Assembly: GCF_004359215.1 (NCBI RefSeq)
Contig: NC_090616.1
Coordinates: 3,174,001-3,238,000, forward strand
Reading direction: 5' to 3'
Length of the DNA stretch: 64,000 nt
Origin: Bremia lactucae
Lineage: Eukaryota; Oomycota; Peronosporomycetes; Peronosporales; Peronosporaceae
Within the stretch, counting starts at the first letter, position 1. Each line of letters starts with the position of its first letter. Position numbers and translations under genes: made by a program. The notes beneath the pieces were generated by a model, which did not search any database, had not been told where the DNA came from, and saw only the letters and a list, made by a program, of their open reading frames with translations. Below are positions 1 to 10,500 of this stretch, piece after piece.

Positions 1-330
1 AGAAAGGTGCCGTCGACGATGGAAGAGGCAATCCAAATTGCCTTAGTTGAGGAGCAATCCTACAACAGTGCCTCGGCGACAGCTTGGTATAAGCCGTCGG
101 CCGAGAGGACAGATGCCACTCCTATGGAGTTGGGCAATGCAGACGTGGTCTGTTTTAAATGCGGCAAGCGCGGCCATATGATGGCTCGCTGCTATGCCAG
201 GGTCCCTGCTGGGGCAAAAATGCCCAGCAAGAGGACTCCCTTCCCAAAGGGCGATGGCAAGAACCAGCGTGCGAGACGCATGAGTTCTGCCTCGACCACT
301 GAGGGGTCGGGAAATGCAGGAGCGCAGTAG
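1..330 (+). pseudogene. Family A Ty3/gypsy gag, C-terminal part with CCHC zinc knuckle (cut by window start)
   Basis: The open frame runs from the window edge to a stop at 330. It carries a retroviral-type zinc knuckle (CFKCGKRGHMMARC, about bases 151-192), which binds the element RNA during particle assembly. A basic tail (KRTPFPKGDGKNQRARR) follows. Bases 1-290 are identical to 60,924-61,213, the end of the intact gag upstream of the N, so this is a young copy of the same element. The protease frame follows directly. Confidence 0.9.
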
Positions 331-344
331 GGGCGGGATGCCCT

Positions 345-1047
345 ACTGACGCGGACTCTGAAGCTACCCCTAAGTTCAGAGTTGTCGAACAAATGGGTAG
401 CATAGTCCCTGAGGTCTCGAAATTTCGGACCTCAACCCTGCTGGTCTATAGCGCTCATGTAAGAGGCTATGACCAGGTGATGACCCTCCTAGTGGATTCG
501 GGTGCATCACAAAATTTTGTGAAACTCGCGGCTCTAAGAAAGAGACCGGCGATGTTTGAGTCGCTTTGCCAGGATGGCAAGCGAGAAGAGGCGACAGTTC
601 GTTTAGCGAACGGCGCGCTCGTTAAGTCTGAGGGAGTTCACGTAGAACTCGCCTTCAGCTTTAGTGACTTCTCTAGTAAAGAGAAGTTCACAGTGCTTGA
701 TATGGAGAGTCCGTATGACCTCATCCTAGGCATGCTTATGGTTGGCAAGACACCAACCATGGATAGACTGGCGTACTCGCACAGTTGCAAACTCTACGCA
801 GGACACCGGAAAGGATGTTCTCCTGCGAGAGGCGTATGCAACTGATGTCGTGTCAAACACAGTTGAGACTGCGTTGACGGGATGTCAAAAGTCACCAATC
901 CCTACCCAGCTCGTGGAGACTGGGGTAGTGAAAAGGCCAATGACAAGTAGTCGTGTGACCAATAGTCCTGCACAGAGCCTAGAGCTTGTGGTAGTAGACG
1001 ACGAGCTGACAAGAAGTCAAGCGTCTTATAAATCGGCACAGTGCTAG
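345..1047 (+). pseudogene. Family A aspartic protease (retropepsin) domain
   Basis: The frame from 393 contains the catalytic motif LLVDSGASQNF, the flap-side VRLANG motif and the terminal DLILGM motif, in the order expected for a gypsy protease that processes the Gag-Pol polyprotein. The frame shifts near 742-845 (a second frame runs 742-1047), so this copy is inactive as a polyprotein. It lies between gag and the pol linker, as in a normal gypsy element. Confidence 0.85.
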
Positions 1048-1197
1048 AGCCTGGTTCGGTTGGAAGGGGTGCGTTAGCCAGGAGAGCAACGGCACCTGCT
1101 TCCCAGTCAAAAGTCGTAGTTACTCAAAGAACGAGTACCCGACAGATCAGGACAATCAATGGCACGTCTAAAAGACTGACCGTTGGATCAGATCCTT

Positions 1198-2190
1198 TTA
1201 AATAAGACTGGCCTTCGAACGAGGTGTCGAGGCCGTCAAAGACGAAATTGCGGAGGCATCCTTAGTTGAGGTGCTCCAGCAAGTCTTCAAATCTGCCGAG
1301 GGGATAGTAAATCTCCCGGAGATTTCGTGGGATCTGTTCCTTGCCGAATTAAAGGAAAGAAAGATCCACGAAATAGTCACACAAGTTCCAGAAGAGAACT
1401 TGGTGGATTGTTGCTCGTCATCTACAATGGACGAGAGCGTCCTAGAAATGGACAAAAAGAAGCGGTTCGTTGCTCAGGGCTGGGATGCCTTGAGAGACAG
1501 TCCGTTCTTTGAGGTTCTGTGGGAACATCGCGATGTGTTCCCAGAAGAAGTACCGATCCGCCTATCAGCAGATAGGGGCATCGTGCACAAATAGACTCAA
1601 ACCTGGCACCAAGTATTGTGTGACTAGGCAATGGCCGTTGCTTAAAGAACAAGTCGATTATATCGATGAGTTTTTCGTCAAGCGAGCCAAGATGGGACAT
1701 GTGCGTGAGAGCAAGTCGCCGCACTGAAGCCCGACCGTTTGTGTGCGTAAAGTCACAGTTGGATGGCGCGTGGTTCATGCTTACAATAGGCTGAACACGG
1801 CGACCATTCCGGCTCAAACGTCAATCGCGCGGAAAGATGTTTTGTTGAATTCCATTGGAAAGTCAACTATCTTTTCCGCATTGGATTTGAAGGATGGCTA
1901 CTATCAGGTACCCATGAGAGAATCCGATGTACCAAAGCAGCTGCAAGCACCCCAAGCGGTATACTTTTAGAGTGGCTTGTGATGCCTCATGGTTTGAAAA
2001 ACGCAACGGCGACATTCAACCGAGTGGTGGCCCACGTGATGCGTCAGCACCGTGCCTACGCGCTCATTACTTTGACGATGTATTCGTACATAGTAGGGAC
2101 GAGGACAGGCTGAGCGACATAAAGTCGCAAGCGTCACTAAGACGTTGTGTTGCAGCACTTAAAGGGCGCTTAATTGTACGTCAGCTTGCA
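1198..2190 (+). pseudogene. Family A pol linker and reverse transcriptase, frameshifted
   Basis: A linker (1271-1594) ends in the FP..VP...SADRG motif that precedes gypsy RT. The RT fingers follow in a second frame (LKPGTKYCVTRQWPL, about 1597-1640). After a stop at 1727 comes a third frame with GWRVVHAYNRLN and the catalytic FSALDLKDGYYQV motif (about 1876-1910). The palm then breaks up: LPHGLKNA-like and YFDDVFVHSRDE (catalytic YxDD, about 2068-2103) are in other frames. At least four frameshifts make it a pseudogene. Confidence 0.85.
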
Positions 2191-2460
2191 AAAGTGCGAC
2201 AGAGGGGTCCCCGAGATACCTGTGCTGGGCTGCATCGTCCAAGCGAGTCTTCAGGCGTTCATAAACCTGACGATCCATCACTCAGACATCCTGAAGATCC
2301 GAGGTCAGTCGCAAGTCTTGACCCTCGAGATCCACAATACGTCGTTCGGCAGCGCTTAACGCCTGCGACTGAATGGACGAAAGTAAGGCAGCCGCCATTA
2401 GGTGGCCGATCAATATCCTACGTATTTACGTGCCTGGCTTGGTAGCTGCCTATGAAAAGG
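2190..2460 (+). pseudogene. Family A pol, internal deletion joining RT to chromodomain tail
   Basis: The start resembles the RT connection (VPEIPVLGCIV-like, 2200-2245). Sequence then jumps to the 3' end of pol. The segment 2268-2450 matches 8605-8960 and ends with PGLVAAYEKEHKL, the last helix of the family A chromodomain. RNase H and integrase are missing, so a deletion of several kb has joined these parts. Confidence 0.7.
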
Positions 2461-2815
2461 AGCACAAGCTGATGTCTCTTCGGTAGTCTCAAATGGACTA
2501 GCAGAAGTAGCGTTGTGAGAAGAAAAAGAGGGAACAGTACCGCCTATGATTTCTTTCACACGCAAGCGGGCGAAATTGATTGGCTGCGACCGCTGTTCCA
2601 TCGCATCGGAATGCGGATGAATGCGGCGCAAGAATTCCGCCTCGTATTGGTCGGGCGTTTCATTTGAACGCAACACGACCGGGATAGGGAAAATACGCCC
2701 AAGCGATTTTCCCTGAGCCCTCCATGAGTTAAAGACGCCATAATATTTATGAGCGCCTAAAAGAGCACGGTCTAGAAGCGACTCTCTTGACCCGTTTAAA
2801 TGAGGCCATTTAGAT
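2410..2815 (-). CDS. Antisense ORF of family A, copy 1 (fused to family B antisense frame)
   Basis: This is a minus-strand open frame lying opposite the region between the family A chromodomain and its 3' LTR. It is part of a 271-codon open stretch (2410-3225) that runs on into the family B 3' region across a transposon junction near 2820. The family A part contains LLDRALLGAHKYYG and DQYEAEFLRRIHPHSD. A diverged copy at 9005-9574 shares this frame, with many differences at synonymous positions, while the plus-strand frame of the same phase shares a stop in both copies. I do not recognise a domain. Antisense ORFs are known in plant Tat-lineage gypsy elements; equivalence here is inference. 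Confidence 0.5.
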
Positions 2816-2849
2816 AGAAGCTCAACATCCATTGACAAATTCGAGTGGT

Positions 2850-3135
2850 GAGAAGCGTTTTCTTGTTGAAAGCTTCTCAAAATACCATTAGTTAGAGCGG
2901 GTTCGAATGAGTTATCTCGTTCGTTGGCGAGGGTATCCCACCCTCGCAGGATTGTTGGGAACGTCGTTCTCAAATGATATAGGTCTCGTCCTGCAGTACG
3001 ACGAGACCCATCCTCCTCACAGAAGGTCCATCGGAGAACGAGCGCTTCCTGCGCTTGTAAAAGAATTGAAGGATCCCAATCCCTTGACGCATCTCGTAAG
3101 AGATGAGCGTCCTTCAATGAGATCTTAAGGGAATG
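2850..3135 (+). pseudogene. Family B integrase C-terminal chromodomain
   Basis: The plus strand encodes RFLVES-like sequence, then SYLVRWRGYP at about 2910-2940 and GLVLQYDETHP at about 2983-3015, the hallmark of chromodomains at the end of chromovirus integrases, which direct insertion to particular chromatin. A substitution and insertion between the two halves has altered the usual WEP motif. The frame stops at 3128. The left end joins family A sequence near 2820. Confidence 0.8.
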
Positions 3136-3199
3136 TGCTTCCTTAGGGGCATGACCTGGACCCTTAAAACAGTATGGACATGAGTACCCCGACGAGAGA

Positions 3200-3622
3200 C
3201 AAGATATCACTGTCTCTCTGGACAAATGTTGCAGCTTGTAGCGTGACCGGCTACGGTAAGTTTCTCGAGCCGTTCGCGGAAAGCATTCAGCTTGTCAAGC
3301 CAGACCTCACGGCCTAGGTTTCGCACATTCTGTACAAAGGGTATCCAAGCTTGGAACAAAGGTTTCACGGACTCAGCCGCGGGTGATCCGGCGGCCTCCA
3401 CAGTAGCCACTCAGTCGGGCGATGCCGGTGACTTGGACCAGTCACCTACAATGTCACCAACAGATAATCACCTTCAATAGGAGTATGAGGTGACGTGTTC
3501 CCGCAGTAGGCGCATTAGCGTCTACTGTAACATTTGCATTACCAATAGCTGCACTTATCCGTGCAGCTGCCAGCTTGCGGCCTCACGGGCCACGCGCACA
3601 GATTTGTTAGTCGCCATGTTTG
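3200..3622 (-). pseudogene. Family B antisense ORF, deleted and frameshifted copy
   Basis: The minus-strand ATG near 3619 begins MATNKSVRVAREAA, the N-terminus shared with the copies at 14,127 and 52,479. A frameshift follows. The C-terminal part reads SPAAESVKPLFQAW (frame 3207-3410) and lacks the acidic middle seen in the 41,619 copy. It is antisense to the chromodomain just upstream, like all other copies in the window. Confidence 0.55.
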
Positions 3623-3739
3623 TTTTGGCCAAAATGGTTAATGCAAAACATCGATATTTTGAGTAAAATCAATTATGCAAAATTACAGAGAAATACTCAA
3701 CAGAATTTCCTGTCGCCCCTATATCAGTCACTATAGTGA

Positions 3740-4263
3740 CTGTTGATTAGGGGGGTGTAACGGGGTGTCCCGTTACATAAGTAATTTTTATCTCTAAGAG
3801 AAATAATAAATATTTTTTTTCTTATAAGAGGAAATAAAATAAGAAGTTCAAAATTATTATTTCTATTAATTTTGACTTAAATAGTTCCAATATTACCAAA
3901 ATTGGTAATTTTATGCAATAAGACATTAGCTCTATTGATAGGTGGATTTAAGTCTAAATCAACTCCGCCAATCGTTGCCAGACACGATTGTGCGGTGCGC
4001 AAGGAGGCGCAACACTTAGTTACTTATCATAAGATAAGTTTAGTAGTAGATAGAAGGTCGTTACGTAGGAAACTAAATGCATTTATACAGTTTTACTTTT
4101 TTTTAAAGACTTAGTCAGAACATTTAAGCTAAAGACCCGTTGCTTTATAAAAAACTTCCTCTGTACTCTTGTGTACGTGAAAATTCGAGGCACCTCACCT
4201 ACACTGTTATTATTGTAAGGTTAACTAGTACTGATAAGTGCTAGTGAAAGGTGCCCCAATACA
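3740..4263 (+). mobile_element. Family B 3' LTR with adjoining polypurine tract
   Basis: A G-rich polypurine tract (attagggggg, 3746-3755) abuts TGTAACGGGGTGTCCCGTTAC at 3756. The LTR is AT-rich, includes the family-typical block with cgccaatcgttgccag, and ends GGTGCCCCAATACA at 4263. It is about 508 bp. The order chromodomain, polypurine tract, LTR shows this is the 3' LTR of the plus-strand family B remnant. Confidence 0.85.
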
Positions 4264-4408
4264 CGCGCCCTATTTACGTTGAAGCCACGACACGAAGGCG
4301 AAATCGTAGAGGCGGAGGGCTTGTTGATGTGGTCACATGCAGACATGAACATTGGGATAGGTGCGACCGCTGCCTACGATTCAAACAGGGATAAAAGGAG
4401 GGATTATT
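4264..4408 (+). other. Remnant of family A 3' untranslated region with polypurine tract
   Basis: This non-coding stretch ends with ataaaaggaggga (about 4391-4403), a plausible polypurine primer site, a few bases before a family A LTR. It suggests that the LTR at 4409 was the 3' LTR of the element starting at base 1, which family B DNA has interrupted. Confidence 0.5.
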
Positions 4409-4969
4409 TGTAACGGGCTAAAGTTGCCCTATGTTACACAATACCCGTTAAGTACACTTTGTTTACTTATGGGGATGGTCAATTACTTACGTGAACTAAT
4501 TAGACCCATCACTTGGATGTGATTTACATAGCGACCCACCCTTGTGTATGTGATGCACCTGAGGGTATTCCCATTAACGAGGATGACGGCTATCGTTATT
4601 CAAATACGAGGCATTTATACGCTCGCAATATATATCAGTGTCTTCAGAGATAGCACTTATGATTGGTTAAAATAGATGTTAGATTTAATACGATTAATAA
4701 TATAATATAAATCTCCTAATTGAGAAGTGCGCATGTGGAGCCGGATTACCACTCCCGTGACGTCATTAAAGCTAAGGTTTCACGTTGGGAGAGGTTGCTT
4801 AGGCGCCTACAAACTCAGGCTGAGTCATCAAGGGTGCAATATCCATAAGATACGTGGGGTGGCCCGTCTAATTCTACTGAGTATGGTGGGCCGATGTGGC
4901 ACCTATCTCACCGTTCCTGCAGATATGTGCATAATTAGAGCGTGGCTGCTATAGTAGCGCCCGCCTACA
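4409..4969 (+). mobile_element. Family A LTR, apparently shared by two elements
   Basis: The LTR begins TGTAACGGGCTAAAGTTGCCC and ends GCCCGCCTACA, about 561 bp. A polypurine-like tract lies to its left and a primer binding site and gag lie to its right. It therefore looks like the 3' LTR of one family A element and the 5' LTR of the next. Matching LTRs are at 10,002 and 59,562. Confidence 0.85.
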
Positions 4970-4971
4970 CT

Positions 4972-4988
4972 TGGTAGCACACGAAATC
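4972..4988 (+). other. Family A primer binding site
   Basis: TGGTAGCACACGAAATC starts two bases after the LTR end. It begins TGG, as expected for pairing to a tRNA CCA end. The copy at 60,117 reads TGGTAGCACTTGAAATC. I cannot assign the tRNA by eye. Confidence 0.6.
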
Positions 4989-5025
4989 TTTCCCACGACC
5001 CGCATCTCTGCGTGTGTACGTGAGG

Positions 5026-5979
5026 ATGAGCCTCAACATTGATTGCGCTCATTTCTTCCACCTCTCCATATATCATCGGGAGGTGGCAGGGCACTTGGCG
5101 CAGGGACTGGTGAACAAGCCCTCGCCAGGCTCTTGGGCAGTCCCTCTGAGAACATGTTGCTCAGTTGGAGCAGTATGAGGCATTCGTGCTCCGACAGCGG
5201 AGGGCCGCGTCCGAGGCACAGAGCCATGCTGCGGCGGAGTCCGACACTCCGACTCAGGATGAGCTGAGGCATCAGCAGGCTCGGAGCGAGGCTCTCAACA
5301 GGACTGTTGAGATGCTCTCTGCCCGGCCGCATCAGCCGAGGTCCATTCGGATGGAGCCGCCAAAGTTCGATGGAACTGCAGCGCACACGATTGTCCACTG
5401 GCTGTTAGCCGTGGAGCAATGCGGTGTGACGCAGCTCATCGAGGACGGCAGCCGGATGGTGTCGGACGCCATGTCGCACCTGCGCGGTAAGGCCCCAGAG
5501 TGGGCTTACTCGGCGCTTATGGTGGACGTAAGGCGTTTCCATCATAAATCATCTTAAAAAAAAGATTCGCGCCATGTGCCGCCGAACAACGAATTGTTGC
5601 TTCAGGCGCGCTTCTTTCGAGCGCGACAGGCGAAGCGATCTCTGCAAGATTATGTGCAAGAGATGTGCTCGCTGTCGGCGTCCATTACCTAAGGTCCAAT
5701 TCTGAAAAACATTAAGCTGCCCACGTTTATGAACGGACTACGGAATGGCCCATCGTGACAGGCTCTTTTTGAAAGGTGCCGTCGACGATGGAACAGGCAA
5801 TCCAAATTGCCATAGTTGAGGAGCAATCCTTTAACAGTACCTCAACGACAGCTTCGTATAAGCCGTCGGCCGAGAGGTCGGATGCCACTCCAACGGAGTT
5901 AGGCATTGGAGACGTAGTCTGCTACATGTTCGACAAGCACAGCCATATGATGGCTCACTGCTATTCCTATCCCTGCTAG
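5026..5979 (+). pseudogene. Family A gag, degenerate
   Basis: It starts at the same ATG context as the intact gag at 60,171 (MSLNIDxAHF). Frame pieces 5165-5557 and 5776-5979 align along the intact copy (for example MEPPKFDGTAAHTIVHWLLA). A stop at 5557 and frameshifts break the capsid part. The zinc knuckle has decayed: the second cysteine of CxxC is a phenylalanine (CYMFDKHSHMMAHC). The copy cannot make a working Gag. Confidence 0.85.
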
Positions 5980-6029
5980 AGCTAAGTCGCCCAGCAATAG
6001 AAAAACCTTGCACAAGCGTCATTTAGACG

Positions 6030-6720
6030 CTGTGGTGTAGACTCTAGAGGACGCCTAATTGTACGCCAACTTGCAAAAGTGCGTCATAGGGGTCTCCGAG
6101 ATACCTGTGCTGGGCTGCATCGTAGGTACACATGGTGTATAAGCAGACCCATACAAGGTAAAATCGGTAAAGGAATGGCCAATCTCACGACATGTGAAGG
6201 ATTTGCGTCAATTAATATGGATCGCTAATTGCCTACATAAGTATAGCAAGAATTATGAACTAAGCCCTAGTCTGACCCCCTTAAAAAGGTCACAGAATGG
6301 GTTAGGAATAACTAAATGCAACACATCAGTGAAGCAATCTCTTGTAGAACCACCGGTCTTGGCATTGCCAGACGCGGATAAGCCATTTAGCGTCGTCCGC
6401 AATGCAAGAAATTTTGCTATCGGCAGCGCGCTCATGCAGAAGGATGACGACGGCGTTGACCGTGTCATCTATTATCAGTCCCGAATTTTGAAAGCCGCAA
6501 AACTGAATACCTCGTGCATGACATGGAACTACTTTTAATAAAGAATGCTCCTGTAGAATTTCAAGTGCACCTGTTAAGCACTGAGCGATTTGTGGTTTAT
6601 ACAAATCACGCTTCACTGCGGACCGCTATTAACTCACCGCGACTCTCGCCTTAAATGGCAAGATGGCTTACGTTCTTCTCTAAATTCAACTTTACACTTG
6701 AATACATGCCGGTAAGTCGA
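6030..6720 (+). pseudogene. Family A RT thumb and RNase H domain
   Basis: After a deletion that removes protease and most of RT, sequence resumes at the RT connection (VSEIPVLGCIVGTHG, about 6088-6130). It continues into an RNase H-type block in frame 6194-6538: PVLALPDADKPFSVV, FAIGSALMQKDDDGVDRVIYY. The catalytic Asp of the usual CDASDFAIG motif is lost (RNARNFAIG). TDHASLRTAINSP-like sequence follows in another frame at about 6600-6640. Confidence 0.85.
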
Positions 6721-7806
6721 ATGTCTTGGCTGAAGCGTTATCGGGCAGACCAGACTTTGAGGCAAGACACCAGGAAGTGAGTCTCGAGCTTAAGCACGAG
6801 TTGTGTTGTCAACGTTGGCAGCCATGGAGATCTACCACGTAACGAGCTCATTGGCTTCTGGAATCGAAAAGAGCTACAGTCAGGAAGGCCATTGTCGCCT
6901 GCTGTTGGCTTACTTTGGTGGACGAAAGGTAACCCTTTCGTCGCACCTAAAAGCTAAGCTAAATCGCTTTAGCTACAGCGATGGCCTGTTATGGCATCAG
7001 CTGTCACCTTGTGATCCCTTGAGAACCTATGTGCCTCATGACACAGACCTCAAGCTGTCGATCCTTCACGAGCTCCACAATGCGCCATCTAATAAGCATC
7101 TGGGGCCGTAGAATGACATTTTTATGAGTGTCGGTTGAATTATGGTGGCCACACCTATATGCATGGGTGACCAACTATGTTCGCTCCTGCGAACAGTGTC
7201 AGCGCGTCAAGCCTGCCCCGTCCGGCAGTGTGCCTTTAAAGCTGCTGCCGATTCCAATAAATTGGTGGAAGTCGGTCATTCTGGACTTCATATTTGGCAT
7301 GCTGCCTGACCATAAGGGTCATACGAGGCTCGTCGTATTTGTAGGCAGACTGAGCAAAATGGTGCATTTAGCATATAAAATATCGACCACAGGCAAGGAG
7401 GCAGCTCGCTTGCTCCTGGATCAAGTATACCGACAAAACAGGATGCCCGAATCCATAGTATCGGATCGGGATCCACGTTTACGTCGAGCTTTTGGTGTCA
7501 TGTGTTTGAGCTTCTGGGTTTCAAGCTACACATGTCGACAGCCGATCCTCCTCTCAGACCGGTGGTAAAACAGAACGAGCCAATTTCGTCGTGGCGGCTG
7601 TACTGCGCACGGTAGCGACTCTTACGGTATAGAGCAAGCAATTGCTCTTCGTGAATCTCACTATTAATAACAGTGTCTAAGCCAGTACGGATGAGACATC
7701 GTTTTATATAGACATACTGCGCCATCCTCGGACGCCAGTCTCGTTTGTGCACAGCCCGAGTCTTAGTGGGGGGAGCTTTACTACGCTCGGTGCGAAAGAG
7801 GGACAC
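6720..7806 (+). pseudogene. Family A integrase: zinc-binding and catalytic core
   Basis: The frame 6803-7111 carries a pre-integrase region ending HELHNAPSNKHLG. After a frameshift, 7128-7568 encodes the CEQCQRVKPAP half of the H2C2 zinc finger, LDFIFGMLPDHKGHTRLVVFV (first catalytic Asp) and ESIVSDRDPR (second Asp). The third catalytic block, DGQTERANRV-like, and the following NSVHAS-like region are only traceable in changing frames (7540-7800). Integrase inserts the cDNA into the genome; this copy is dead. Confidence 0.85.
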
Positions 7807-8520
7807 AGTTAAGTCAATATGACGATGACATCATCTCAAAAACAAACTTGCCCTAGTGACCCTGCCAGTTTGGCAGTGGTCAATATGGAGTCGCGGCAAG
7901 TAATGCCTGTGCTCCCACACAATAATGATGTTTCGTTATTTGCAACTACGTCGTGTTACCGACCTCTCGGTGGTGTCATAGGCGAGTCAGATGCAAAAAG
8001 CGCGAGTAAAGTTCAACGCTTCGTGGAGAGCGATTACCTATTACACGAAAAGTCCGTGACGCGATGGCAAGCGCACAGGATAAACAAAAAGGATATGCGG
8101 ACCGAAGCGTTCGCAAAACAATGAACGCCTTGGTGTTAAAAATAAAGTACTATCATGTATTGCTATTCTACCTGAAAATGTCATTTCTGTACTACCCGAA
8201 GGTACTACGAAATTATTGCCGCGTTTCATTGGGCCGTTTACGGTGGTCGAAGAGGTTGGAGACCTAAATTATAGGCTCACCCTTCCCCCGTATATGAAGA
8301 ATATGAAGACGCACCCCGTATTTACGTGGGTCAGATGAAACCGTATATTGATTCAGGAGGGATCACATACCCCCATCCGTCTAAGGGGACCGATGGTGAC
8401 GCCGACTGTGAGTCTAGCGTCGATCTTGTGCGGAAGACGGAAAAGGTGAAAGACTTCCCTTCGAATAACGCCTCCCAAAAGACACGGACTTTGAGAGCGG
8501 GGACGACTGAGCACTAGAGA
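7807..8520 (+). pseudogene. Family A integrase C-terminal domain
   Basis: Readable pieces include DKQKGYADR (8079-8105), LPRFIGPFTVVEEVGDLNYRL (8216-8275, the GPF module of chromovirus integrases) and VGQMKPYIDSGGITYP (8326-8370) with an acidic tail ending at a stop at 8517. Frame changes separate the pieces. Confidence 0.8.
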
Positions 8521-8584
8521 CGAGTCTCTCAAAACCTGGTACTCCAAAAAGTTTAGCCGAAGTTTCAGCCTTTTATAACCCTGA

Positions 8585-8965
8585 CGAACTCTTGAGCGGA
8601 CATCGTGAAGATCCGAAGTCAGTCGCGACTTGACTTACGAGATCTCCGATCCGTTGTTCAGAAGCGCTCAATGCCTGCGACTGAACGTCTGCGGGATAAG
8701 CTGCCGCGAGTAGGTGGCCGAAATCGCCGCTCGTATCGGGTGCCACCTGCACTGATGCATGCTGCTGGGAATCAACGCTTCTTTGTTCGAAGATTGGTTT
8801 CTACCGCTCTGTGCAGCAGAACCATCAAATTCTCGTCCAGTGGAGAGGATACGCATAAAGATCTAACTATTGAAAACCGATCGACGCGCTGCGCGTCGAG
8901 GTACCGGGCCTGGTGTCTGCCTATGAGAAGGAGCACCAGTTGTCGCATCGCTAATTCCGTATGGA
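8585..8965 (+). pseudogene. Family A chromodomain
   Basis: The frame 8605-9015 starts with sequence parallel to 2300-2450. It then encodes RFFVRRLVS, and in a neighbouring frame VQWRGYA-like sequence and the terminal helix ALRVEVPGLVSAYEKEHQL (about 8889-8945). One frameshift splits the domain. It is the targeting module at the end of pol. Confidence 0.75.
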
Positions 8966-9004
8966 CTAGCAGGAGCAGCGTGGTGAGAAAAAAGGGGGTA
9001 CAGT

Positions 9005-9574
9005 ACCGCCCATGATTTCTATCACACAAGCGAAGTTTGGTCGCTGCGACCGTTATTTTGCTACATCGGAATGTGGCTAAAAGCGGCGCAGGAATTTCGC
9101 TTCGTATTGGTCGATTGATTCTTTGAATGCAACACGACCGGGATCAAGGAAACATGACCAGTGGTTTCCCCTGAGCCTTCCAGAACTATAGATGCTATCA
9201 TGTATATGTGCATCTAGAATTGCGCGCTCTAGGAGCGGCGCACTCGTTCCATTCTCAAAAGGTCATTCGGATGGAGTTGGCATTGGTGGTATGCCACCAG
9301 TCACATAGCCGCATTCAATACGACTGGCTTGTGCCACCGACGGAACGCGCTCACGTGCCGTCGGTGGAGCTTTACGCTCAAGCTCTTCTGCGTCAGACCC
9401 AATGTGAACGAAGGTCTGAACGACAGGTGTTGTAATTCTAGCCAACTGAGAAGCAGCTGCGCCCCCATGAGCAGCGCTTTCACGAATGGTCGCTACGCTA
9501 GCTAGCGCAGACGACGAGACAGTTTCTTTGTTGACGTAAGGCGAGTTTGCCTTCGCAACGTTGGGCGTCTTCAT
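9005..9574 (-). CDS. Antisense ORF of family A, copy 2
   Basis: A minus-strand frame starts at ATG 9574 and is open to a TGA at 9260. It then continues in the same frame to a TAG near 9080, so only one stop interrupts about 165 codons. The N-terminal part is Ala/Ser/Thr-rich (SSSALASVATIRESAAHGGA). The C-terminal part, PLLERAILDAHIHD and DQYEAKFLRR, aligns with the copy at 2410-2815. Of the first dozen aligned codons around LLERAILDAH, most changes are silent in this frame. There is no recognised domain. It lies between chromodomain and 3' LTR, antisense to pol. Confidence 0.5.
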
Positions 9575-10001
9575 GTTAGGAGCATGAGCGAAGTTTGGAT
9601 GGGCAACAAAGCACCATCATTAGCTCGCTGTGCTCATCACTACTATGAGGTGATGGCAGCGGTGTCGACTCATTGTAGTCAACAATGAGCGACAGATCTT
9701 TTATCCTCACTGTGAAAGCGCGGTGGGTCTGTAAGTCAAGTTAGAGCAACAGCAGCAGTAGCTGTCGGCGTTGTAACTGTGGCACTGAGCGACGACGGCG
9801 CGTACGCTTCGTGCGTATTTGTGAGGGCGTCTTTGCAGACAACCCATCATCTTTGCCCCTCTTATGTTTCATGGCACCGTGTAAGTGCACACAGGTTGCT
9901 AGAGTGACTGAAAGGACTAAAGCAGCGCATAAAACAACTCGCTGTCCTCGTTCCCCTTCGACGAATTTTCAAAATGTAAATTCGTTCTTTAAGCGGGATT
10001 G
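9575..10001 (+). other. Family A 3' untranslated region
   Basis: No coding frame is supportable here. The stretch lies between the antisense ORF start and the LTR and contains several short direct echoes such as gatggcagcggtgtcg. A purine-rich run (aagcgggattg, 9991-10001) next to the LTR may be a decayed polypurine tract. Confidence 0.45.
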
Positions 10002-10500
10002 TGTAACGGGCTAAAGTTGCCCTATGTTTCGCAATACCCGTTAAGTTCACAAAGTGTCCTTAACGGGATGGTCAAATACTTAAGTGAAGTAAATAGATCC
10101 ACCCTTGTGTATGTGATGCACCTGAGGGCATTCGCATTAACGGGGATGACGCCTAGCGTCATCCAAGATACGAGGTATCTAGAATTATACGCTCGCAATA
10201 ATATCGGTGCATATCTACAGAGATATCATTTATGATCGGTTAAAATAGGGGCTATATATTATATACGATTAAATATGAATTCGTGTGAAAACTACTTCCT
10301 AGTTGACAAGTGCGCACGTGGCCCCCGATTACCGCTTCCGTGACGTCACTTTAACAAAAAGTTCTAGTTAGTTTGGTGAGGTCGCTTAGGCGCCCCTAAC
10401 TAACTCACTGCACGTGAGAGAAGACGGATAATGCTTCCTCACTGTGCTTAAAAGGTGTGTGCTAGCAGTGCGTGGCAGCTTTAAATAGCGCCCGCCTACA
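10002..10500 (+). mobile_element. Family A 3' LTR
   Basis: It begins TGTAACGGGCTAAAGTTGCCC and ends GCCCGCCTACA, about 499 bp. It parallels the LTR at 4409 with indels. It closes the 4409-10,500 element. The flanking five bases (agcta on the right, ttatt left of 4409) do not match, consistent with the left LTR being shared with another element. Confidence 0.85.

Noticed and set aside
2410..3225. A single 271-residue minus-strand gene
   Set aside because: The frame crosses the junction of a family A and a family B fragment near 2820, so it is a chance fusion of two antisense frames, not one gene.
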